Part shown: piece by piece, positions 41,816 through 47,250 of the stretch
Numbering within the stretch: the stretch's first letter is position 1
How the letters are laid out: every line of letters begins with the position of its first letter
Assembly (NCBI GenBank): GCA_017533325.1
Contig: JAFXIF010000058.1
Coordinates: 1 to 47,250, forward strand
Direction of reading: 5' to 3'
DNA from: Alphaproteobacteria bacterium
GTDB lineage: Bacteria > Pseudomonadota > Alphaproteobacteria > CAAHEQ01 > UBA3637
Length of the DNA: 47,250 nucleotides
Position numbers and translations under genes: made by a program
The notes under the pieces: generated by a model
What the model saw: the letters and a program-made list of their open reading frames with translations, nothing else
The model's database searches: none
What the model was told of the DNA's origin: nothing

Positions 41816-42403
41816 TTAAAAATAAAATCTTGCTGTTAACTTAACATCATGTGAACGCATGTCTTCTTTGCTACGTCCTGTGTATCCCGCTCTGGATTTA
41901 ACGCGAGCTTGACCTAAGTCAACATATCTGTAACCAAGATCTAAGGACATGCAATCTGTAAACATGTGTTCAATACCGGCACCGACTGTCCATGCAAAAT
42001 TTGTTTTTGTTGCGCCTTTTGCATCTTTCATATCGTCCGTATTGTTCCAAGCCATACCAAGACCGGCCATACCGTATACATTGAAATTATGGCTCATCGG
42101 ATAGGTTAAATAGAAGTTGGCTAACACAGGAATAGACCAAACGTCTGTTTTTTTGCTTCTGTCAGCTTTCATATCAACATTACCCCATCCGCGGTAACCG
42201 ACGGTTAAGTCTGTGCGGAAATAATGATTGATATGATATCCCATACCAACGCCTAAAACACCGGCATCTCCGTTTGAATCCGTTCCGAATGAATAGCCAC
42301 CTTCAGCCAAAGCATAAGGTTTTGAAAAATCGTATGCCGAAGCAGATGATGCAGTAAAAAGCATCAAGGCAGCGGCAAAGCCTGATAATAAATATTTCTT
42401 CAT
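41816..42403 (-). CDS. Outer-membrane beta-barrel protein (OmpA-like/porin family)
   Basis: 195 residues from the ATG at 42403 (AAAGGAG upstream), with a signal peptide (MKKYLLSGFAAALMLFTASS, cleaved after ASA). The mature part has alternating beta-strand pattern and barrel phrases: PYALAEGGYSFG, VLGVGMGYHINHYFRTDLTV, VYGMAGLGMAWN, WTVGAGIEHMF, LDLGYRYVDLG, ending VKLTARFYF with the terminal Phe required for BAM insertion. Eight-stranded OMP_b-brl fold. A possible TAGACA-17-TAATGT promoter (42469-42441) lies upstream. It may be an abundant surface protein. Confidence 0.9.
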   Translation of the reverse strand: MKKYLLSGFAAALMLFTASSASAYDFSKPYALAEGGYSFGTDSNGDAGVLGVGMGYHINHYFRTDLTVGYRGWGNVDMKADRSKKTDVWSIPVLANFYLTYPMSHNFNVYGMAGLGMAWNNTDDMKDAKGATKTNFAWTVGAGIEHMFTDCMSLDLGYRYVDLGQARVKSRAGYTGRSKEDMRSHDVKLTARFYF

Positions 42404-42440
42404 TTTAATCTCCTTTCTTAAAATAAACTGAAGCAATTTT

Positions 42441-42469
42441 ACATTAGGTATGAAATAAAAAGATGTCTA
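42441..42469 (-). promoter_or_regulatory. Possible promoter of the OMP gene
   Basis: On the - strand: TAGACA (42469-42464), 17 bp, TAATGT (42446-42441). The remaining AT-rich gap to 42617 shows a spaced ATAACAT/ATGTTAT inverted repeat near 42471-42517 and nothing else. Confidence 0.45.
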
Positions 42470-42616
42470 GATAACATATTGAATTTTATGCAAAATAAAT
42501 ATAATGTTATGTTTTATTAAATAAAAAAAATAAAAAAATATGAGAAAAAAATAAGTTCTTGAAAAATTTTTATCTGTATGATAGGGTTAAGAAAGATTAA
42601 AAAAGGAGAGAATTGT

Positions 42617-43072
42617 ATGAGTTTAAACGATCGAATTATTCAAAGTATTATTGATAAGGATGAAACATTTATTTGGGAAGTAACCGGCTCGGTTCGGGAT
42701 ATTAAATTTAATCCTTTTTATTTGATTTTAACGATTGTAACATTAGGTATCTTTGCCATTGCTCTTTATTATAATAGAATTTACCATAGTTATGTTTTGA
42801 CCTCTCAACGTTTGGTTGTGATTTCCGGCATTTTTTCAAAAGATGTTGATGAAATTGAACTTTTCAGGATTGTTGACAGTTCTGCTTCGCAAACTATGAT
42901 TGATGTTTGGGCGGATTTGGGGGATATTTATATTAATTCAACGGATAAAACGGGTATGCTTAGAATGCATAAAATCAGAGAACCTCATCGGGTTCGTGAT
43001 TCACTTCGTAAACAATATATGGCCGCCCGACAAAAGAAGGGAACGGTTATTTTGGAAAGCATTAATTCATAA
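42617..43072 (+). CDS. Membrane PH-domain protein (bPH2/YdbS-like)
   Basis: 151 residues from the ATG at 42617, with AAGGAGAG upstream. A short N-terminal segment (DRIIQSIIDKDETFIWEVTG) precedes a hydrophobic hairpin (FNPFYLILTIVTLGIFAIAL) and a bacterial PH domain (YVLTSQRLVVISGIFSKDVD, EIELFRIVDSSASQTMIDVW, GDIYINS) of the DUF304/bPH2 type. Function in bacteria is poorly known; membrane stress or protein association is proposed for the family. AT-rich surroundings; a small lipoprotein gene follows 97 nt later. Confidence 0.85.
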   Translation: MSLNDRIIQSIIDKDETFIWEVTGSVRDIKFNPFYLILTIVTLGIFAIALYYNRIYHSYVLTSQRLVVISGIFSKDVDEIELFRIVDSSASQTMIDVWADLGDIYINSTDKTGMLRMHKIREPHRVRDSLRKQYMAARQKKGTVILESINS

Positions 43073-43095
43073 TTTTTAATAGGTTGTCAAAAAAC

Positions 43096-43113
43096 ATACA
43101 ATTGTATTTGACA
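43096..43113 (+). promoter_or_regulatory. Palindrome and -35 of the small lipoprotein gene
   Basis: ATACAATTGTAT (43096-43107, 12-bp perfect palindrome) abuts TTGACA (43108-43113). The -10 is weak (TGTAAA at 43130-43135, 16-bp spacer). Confidence 0.45.
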
Positions 43114-43169
43114 AGTAAAAAAAATATAGTGTAAACTTTTTTTGTTAAACCAATTGAAAGGAATTAAAA

Positions 43170-43331
43170 ATGAAAAAAGTATTAATGATTGCAGCTCTTG
43201 TTTTAGCTGTTTCAACATTGTCCGGTTGTATGGGTGAACGTGGACGTATCGGTGGCCAAAAAGTTTGCACAAATCAATATTTGTTTGGTGTTTTGTCCGT
43301 TGCTGAAGTTTTCTCACCTTGTGGTAAATAA
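43170..43331 (+). CDS. Small lipoprotein of 53 residues
   Basis: Begins MKKVLMIAALVLAVSTLSGC, a complete lipoprotein signal with lipobox LSGC, so the mature protein is only 34 residues anchored at C20. The mature part (MGERGRIGGQKVCTNQYLFG, then VLSVAEVFSPCGK) has two cysteines. It has a ribosome site (AAAGGAAT), an upstream TTGACA, and a strong terminator directly after. The pattern resembles small Lpp-like or entericidin-like lipoproteins only in size; no family recognised. Confidence 0.82.
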   Translation: MKKVLMIAALVLAVSTLSGCMGERGRIGGQKVCTNQYLFGVLSVAEVFSPCGK

Positions 43332-43337
43332 AATTAT

Positions 43338-43375
43338 AAAAGCGGTGCAAACAGGCGCCGCTTTTCCTTTTTCTT
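43338..43375 (+). terminator. Terminator of the small lipoprotein gene
   Basis: An 11-bp stem, AAAAGCGGTGC (43338-43348) with GCGCCGCTTTT (43355-43365, one G.U), loop AAACAG, then CC and T-runs. Confidence 0.85.
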
Positions 43376-43449
43376 TTAAAAAAATTTTTAAAGTTATAAA
43401 AAAGAACTTGCATTTTAAAAAAAAGTTATTTATAATGCACCTACATTTT

Positions 43450-43534
43450 GCGGTTATGGCGGAATTGGTAGACGCGCAGCGTTGAGGTCGCTGTGGAGAG
43501 ATCCGTGGAAGTTCGAGTCTTCTTAACCGCACCA
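43450..43534 (+). tRNA. tRNA-Leu (anticodon GAG)
   Basis: 85 nt with encoded CCA. Acceptor GCGGTTA pairs with TAACCGC, discriminator A. The D-arm has GGCGGAATTGGTAGACGC, the anticodon stem-loop is CAGCG-TTGAGGT-CGCTG, a long type II variable arm follows, and the T-arm is GTTCGAGTC. The GAG anticodon reads CTC/CTT. Its last 16 nt are repeated downstream at 43701. Confidence 0.96.
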
Positions 43535-43612
43535 TAAAATAAACTCCCTTTGGGGAGTTTTTTTATGTTTTGGTAACGAAGACTATGGCCCTATTTTCTA
43601 GGCTCTTTTTTT
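43519..43612 (+). repeat. tRNA-Leu 3'-end repeat, copy 1 (with terminator)
   Basis: 94 bp containing the tRNA 3' end with CCA, a terminator (AAACTCCC/GGGGAGTTT, 43541-43560, then T-run) and a second small hairpin (CCTA/TAGG) with its own T-run. It matches 43701-43794 at 93 of 94 positions. Confidence 0.9.
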
Positions 43613-43700
43613 AATCCTTTTTGGTTTAAAAAAGTCACCAAGAAACTTTGGGAGCTTGCAGGACAAAAACTTGCCATTCAAGGCAACTTTTTGCTTAGCG

Positions 43701-43794
43701 CTTCTTAACCGCACCATAAAATAAACTCCCTTTGGGGAGTTTTTTTATGCTTTGGTAACGAAGACTATGGCCCTATTTTCTAGGCTCTTTTTTT
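43701..43794 (+). repeat. tRNA-Leu 3'-end repeat, copy 2
   Basis: Same 94-bp unit, differing only at 43750 (C for T at 43568), plus one extra T. It is separated from copy 1 by 88 bp (43613-43700) that hold a short TTGCC/GGCAA hairpin and no gene. It includes a pseudo tRNA 3' end and a second copy of the terminator (43723-43746). This explains the 364-bp gap before alaS. Confidence 0.9.
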
Positions 43795-43832
43795 TATGAA
43801 TTACTTGTTGATTTTATATGACTTTTTTCTGT

Positions 43833-43861
43833 TTGACAAATAAGCTCTGATATGCTAAAAT
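43833..43861 (+). promoter_or_regulatory. Promoter of alaS
   Basis: TTGACA (43833-43838), 17 bp, TAAAAT (43856-43861), with TGC directly before the -10 (extended -10 form). Confidence 0.85.
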
Positions 43862-43898
43862 CTTGCCGATTAAAATTTAATAATGTGTGAGGAAATTT

Positions 43899-45650
43899 AT
43901 GAATATCAGGGATGCTTATATAGAGTTTTTTAAAGAAAGAGATCATGCGCAGATTCCGTCTGCTCCGATTGTGCCGGAAAATGATCCGTCTGTTTTGTTT
44001 AATACGGCCGGTATGCAACCGTTAGTACCTTATTTAAAAGGTGCTGCTCATCCGAATGGGACAAGATTGTGTGATTATCAAAAATGCTTAAGAACCAATG
44101 ATTTGGATGAAGTTGGTGATACTGTTCATCACACGTTTTTTGAAATGCTCGGGAACTGGAGTTTAGGGGATTATTTCAAAAAAGAAAGCTTGACCTGGAG
44201 CTTTGAATTTTTAACAAAAAGTTTAAATGTTCCTGTTGAAAAATTGGCTGTCAGCGTTTTTGAAGGAAATGAAGTTGTTCCGGCTGATGAGGAAAGTATT
44301 GAAATTTGGAAATCATTAGGGATTTCAGAAAAACGGATTAAAATGCTTTCGGATAACTGGTGGCCGAATATGGAGGCAACAGGTCCGTGTGGTCCGGATT
44401 CTGAAATTTTTTATTGGAGTGGGGCAGAGCCGGTTCCTGAAGAATTTGATCCGAATGATGAAACATGGGTTGAAATTTGGAATAATGTATTCATGCAATG
44501 CATGCATAATGAAGATGGCTCTTTTACAAGCTTGCCGAAAAAGAATGTTGATACCGGTATGGGTCTTGAACGAATTACGGCTGTTTTAGAAGGGGTCAAA
44601 GATAACTATCAATCTTCAATTTGGAAAGATGTGATTGAAAAAATCGTTGAAATTGCTGGCATCCCGTATGAAGGAAATGAACGTGAAATGCGCATCATTG
44701 CCGATCATATCAGAAGTGCAGTCTTTATCAGTGCAGATCCGGCCGGAATTAAGCCAAGCAACACCGATCAAGGATATATTTTGCGCCGGTTAATCAGAAG
44801 AACGATTCGTTATGCAAAATCTCTTGGCATTGATTTAAATAGCAATTGGGAAGTTGAATTAGCTCAGTTAATTATTGCAAAATTCGGCAAATATTATCCG
44901 GAATTGGAACGAAATAGCGATGTGGTTAAAGAGGTTTTAACAACCGAAAAAGTTAAATTTGGAAAAACGCTTGATAACGGATTGAAAGAATTTGCAAAAA
45001 TCACCGAAAATTTAACGGATAATAAACTTAACAAAGATTTGGCATTTAAACTTTATGATACCTATGGTTTTCCGCTTGAATTGACTGTTGAATTGTCTCA
45101 AGAAAAAGGCATCGAAGTTGATACAAAAGGTTTTATGGAAAAATTTGAAGAACATAAGGCAAAAAGCCGTCAAGGTGCTGAACAAAAATTCAAAGGCGGT
45201 TTGGCAAGTTCCGGTGAAACAGAAGCTAAATACCATACGGCAACTCACTTGTTAAATGCGGCTTTAAAGAAAGTTGTGAATGAAAATATTCATCAAAAAG
45301 GGTCAAATATCACGGCGGAACGGATGCGCTTTGATTTTAACTGTGACCATAAATTAACCGATGAAGAAAAATCAAAAGTTGAGGTTTTGGTGAATGAATG
45401 GATTCAATCCGGTTTGGATGTTACAATTCAACAAATGAGCAAAGCTGATGCCATTTCAAGTGAGGCAGAGGCTTCTTTTATTGAAAGATATCCTGATCCG
45501 GTAACGGTTTATAGCATTGGGGATGTATCAAGAGAAGTTTGTGGGGGTCCGCATGCTGAAAACACCAAAACACTCGGCACTTTCAAAATCAAAAAAGAAG
45601 AAGCTGTTGCTTCCGGTATTCGAAGAATTAAAGCTGTGTTAACAGATTAA
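43899..45650 (+). CDS. alaS: Alanine--tRNA ligase, short form without C-Ala domain
   Basis: 583 residues from the ATG at 43899 (GAGGAAA upstream; a GTG at 43887 is part of that site). Charges tRNA-Ala and edits mischarged Ser/Gly. The catalytic core has RTNDLDEVGDTVHHTFFEML as motif 2 (65-84) and DTGMGLERI (218-226), followed by the tRNA-recognition helices. The editing domain has HTATH (446-450) and CGGPH (548-552). The editing HxxxH follows almost directly on the recognition domain (FKGGLASSGETEAKYHTATH), about 110 residues earlier than in full-length enzymes, and the protein ends at ASGIRRIKAVLTD, lacking C-Ala. A terminator follows, so this is the true end, not a frameshift. The compact form resembles AlaRS of candidate-phyla bacteria. 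Confidence 0.95.
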   Translation: MNIRDAYIEFFKERDHAQIPSAPIVPENDPSVLFNTAGMQPLVPYLKGAAHPNGTRLCDYQKCLRTNDLDEVGDTVHHTFFEMLGNWSLGDYFKKESLTWSFEFLTKSLNVPVEKLAVSVFEGNEVVPADEESIEIWKSLGISEKRIKMLSDNWWPNMEATGPCGPDSEIFYWSGAEPVPEEFDPNDETWVEIWNNVFMQCMHNEDGSFTSLPKKNVDTGMGLERITAVLEGVKDNYQSSIWKDVIEKIVEIAGIPYEGNEREMRIIADHIRSAVFISADPAGIKPSNTDQGYILRRLIRRTIRYAKSLGIDLNSNWEVELAQLIIAKFGKYYPELERNSDVVKEVLTTEKVKFGKTLDNGLKEFAKITENLTDNKLNKDLAFKLYDTYGFPLELTVELSQEKGIEVDTKGFMEKFEEHKAKSRQGAEQKFKGGLASSGETEAKYHTATHLLNAALKKVVNENIHQKGSNITAERMRFDFNCDHKLTDEEKSKVEVLVNEWIQSGLDVTIQQMSKADAISSEAEASFIERYPDPVTVYSIGDVSREVCGGPHAENTKTLGTFKIKKEEAVASGIRRIKAVLTD

Positions 45651-45661
45651 TTTAAATCTTG

Positions 45662-45695
45662 ATAAAAAAAGCGAGTCAACCGACTCGCTTTTTTT
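45662..45695. terminator. Bidirectional terminator between alaS and the autotransporter
   Basis: AAAGCGAGTC (45668-45677) pairs perfectly with GACTCGCTTT (45682-45691), loop AACC, with an A-run on the left and a T-run on the right. Confidence 0.92.
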
Positions 45696-45700
45696 ATGCC

Positions 45701-47250
45701 TTAAAAACTAAACCTTAAACCTAAACTCCATTGAACGGGGTTGGTAAGGTCCGTTCCCTTGCTGGTGGCAAACTCGCCATAAACAGCCGTGTTTTTGTTT
45801 AGTTTATAGGTGCCTCCAACGGCAAACTCTGTCCATGCGCCACCCATATCGTCCCGAGTTTTTGTTTCTTGATTCCAATAGGAGAAGCTGGTTTTAACTT
45901 TGCCCGCAAAATCGTTGAGAACAGAAACATTCGCATAAACGGACCCCTTGTCTTTAAATGTTTTGCCAACACTTAAGCCCGCTCTTCCAATCAAGGATTC
46001 AAAAGCTTCTTGCTCAACTTTCACGCCGGCTGAGGTGGTATAATTAATGCCTTGCACCCGGCCATACATGATTTCCGCTTGCGGTTCAACAAAGAATCCG
46101 CAAGGAAGTTTGACTCGTTTGCCGGCTTCAAGTGACACACTTGTGCCCCATGTTTTATAACTTCCTCGAGAGAGTTCGCCTGTGTTATACCTTGCTTTAA
46201 ATTTGTTTTGAAGATGCATTTGCTTGACTGTGGCGTCCACATACCACCCATTGTCGGTCATGTATCCCGCATAAACGCCCATGCCGTAGGTTTTATCTTC
46301 TGCGTCACCGCGGTTCATTTTTGAATCGCCCTCGGTGAGACTTGCCATGACGCCAAAATAAGCATTGCCTTTTTTGAAATCAGCGCCTGCTTGAATGGTG
46401 TTATATTTATTTTTAAGGCCCATATCGCCGAATTTCACATCTCCGCCAAAAGTCCTGACCCAAGTGCCTTTTAAGTTCTCATCAAGCCTTAAATCGCCCA
46501 TGCGTTTTTGAACGTCATTGATTTGATTGCGGAAACTTAAAACTTGAAGCCCCATCACATCTTTAACCGATTCGGTAACATTATTGGCGCGCACTTTCAC
46601 CTCTTCAATAACGCCATTATTAAGCGTTGCTTTAAATTCGCCCGCAAGCTTGCCTTCTTCAGCTTCCAGTTTCACTTCTTGGTTACCCGATTCCACCGCA
46701 ACAAGCTCCGATAACGCGTTTGCCAATGCGGTGCTGTCATTTACGTCATCATTCATTTCTGAACTTGCCCTTAATGTCAAAGCCCTTGCTTTATTATTAC
46801 CAATGGTTGTTTTAGCCGTATCGGAACTTGCCACTTGAATGGCGGTTTCTTCGCCCTCTAATGAGGTAATTTGAATGGCGGATTCACCTGTTGTATTCGT
46901 TAAATCAATAACGCCTTTATTTGAAGAAATCTCTTCAATTTCAGAGTCTTTATGTAATTTTAAAGTTGACTCATCAAGCGACACAAACACGCCGGTATCG
47001 GCTTTTTCTTCACTTAAACTTGCCGTTGCCACATTGTCTTTTTCATTCAGGATTTTTCCCTTAATTTCAATCGTTCCGCCTCGTGATGATTTAAATTCAA
47101 AAGTATCTTCTATATTTTTTGATTGGCTATTTATTGCTTTTACATCACCTGTAACTAAAATATTTCCCCCTGTTGAAGTTAATGAAATCAAGTTTCCTGA
47201 ACCAGGATTCCCCTCAACACCAATACCCCCATTAATAGTCAAATTTTCAG
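45701..47250 (-). CDS. Autotransporter, C-terminal part (cut by window edge)
   Basis: Reads open to the right edge, so the N-terminus, signal peptide and most of the passenger are outside the window. The visible 516 residues hold the end of a beta-helical passenger (MTINGGIGVEGNPGSGN, ILVTGDVKAINS), a linker with QVLSFRNQINDVQKRMGDLR (the pre-barrel helix) and a 12-strand autotransporter barrel from WVRTFGGDVKFGDMG to the terminal LGLRFSF. Sequence differs from the 8833-13290 barrel, so the two are separate family members. The codon choice is visibly more GC-rich and less AT-skewed than most neighbours. Confidence 0.9.
   Translation of the reverse strand, partial: ENLTINGGIGVEGNPGSGNLISLTSTGGNILVTGDVKAINSQSKNIEDTFEFKSSRGGTIEIKGKILNEKDNVATASLSEEKADTGVFVSLDESTLKLHKDSEIEEISSNKGVIDLTNTTGESAIQITSLEGEETAIQVASSDTAKTTIGNNKARALTLRASSEMNDDVNDSTALANALSELVAVESGNQEVKLEAEEGKLAGEFKATLNNGVIEEVKVRANNVTESVKDVMGLQVLSFRNQINDVQKRMGDLRLDENLKGTWVRTFGGDVKFGDMGLKNKYNTIQAGADFKKGNAYFGVMASLTEGDSKMNRGDAEDKTYGMGVYAGYMTDNGWYVDATVKQMHLQNKFKARYNTGELSRGSYKTWGTSVSLEAGKRVKLPCGFFVEPQAEIMYGRVQGINYTTSAGVKVEQEAFESLIGRAGLSVGKTFKDKGSVYANVSVLNDFAGKVKTSFSYWNQETKTRDDMGGAWTEFAVGGTYKLNKNTAVYGEFATSKGTDLTNPVQWSLGLRFSF

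Noticed and set aside
44325-45248. Open frames inside alaS on either strand
   Set aside because: They overlap conserved synthetase motifs of alaS and have no ribosome sites.
43899-45650. alaS truncated by a frameshift or premature stop
   Set aside because: No C-Ala-like sequence follows in any frame in the 18 nt before the terminator, and the editing domain is complete; the short form looks genuine.
1-47250. CRISPR array or prophage
   Set aside because: No regularly spaced repeats and no capsid, tail, integrase or Cas genes were found on either strand.

Overview
The window is AT-rich, gene-dense bacterial DNA from a Gram-negative organism. Diderm features include two MsbA-type ABC exporters, two autotransporters, an OmpA-like barrel protein, lipoproteins, MurA, SecA and AnmK. 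The gene set (DEDDy RNase D with HRDC region, ComM, FlhF/FlhG-like pair, LOG protein, CNT permease) and two pilin-like proteins sharing an SGRSMVEML N-terminus fit an uncultured, host-associated alphaproteobacterium, perhaps of the gut lineages related to RF32. That assignment is inference. Two aminoacyl-tRNA synthetases are unusual for such a host: an alpha2 (archaeal/eukaryal-type) GlyRS and a 583-residue AlaRS that stops after the editing domain.

Layout. 1-250: a long imperfect stem-loop/inverted-repeat element and the glyS terminator. 252-3343 (-): glyS, an alpha/beta hydrolase and two small envelope proteins. 3406-6131 (-): a four-gene operon of unrecognised soluble proteins behind a perfect sigma70 promoter; two of the four are paralogues. 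6253-8615 (-): small heat-shock protein and MsbA-like exporter. 8833-14321 (+): giant autotransporter, then a GalU-like nucleotidyltransferase. 14383-17508: pilin-like protein (-), rnd (+), ankyrin protein (+) whose Shine-Dalgarno is buried in a hairpin. 17513-22026 (-): dtd, small coiled protein, murA, PQ-rich lipoprotein, comM. 22194-26882 (-): an orphan gene with its own promoter and terminator, then esterase-msbA2-sdaA. 26985-29985 (+): secreted protein, recG, HNH nuclease. 29987-32483: a divergent XRE-regulator switch and an anmK homologue. 32484-40713 (-): LOG-TPR-CNT operon, secA plus a second pilin-like gene, and a three-gene flhF/flhG operon. 40745-45650: rluD, OMP (-), PH-domain protein, small lipoprotein, tRNA-Leu(GAG) with a duplicated 3' end, alaS. 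45701 to the right edge (-): C-terminal part of a second autotransporter.

The region is mostly housekeeping plus envelope functions (peptidoglycan precursor synthesis and recycling, lipid A-type export, Sec secretion, autotransport). No phage structural genes, CRISPR array or complete insertion sequence is visible. Promoters of the TTGACA/TATAAT type and short GC-hairpin terminators can be read directly in many gaps. At least two genes look leaderless: the -10 box lies 6 nt from the ATG and there is no Shine-Dalgarno. The best candidates for undescribed biology are the 3406-6131 operon, the XRE switch at 29987-31150, and the structured elements at 10-205 and 16175-16237.
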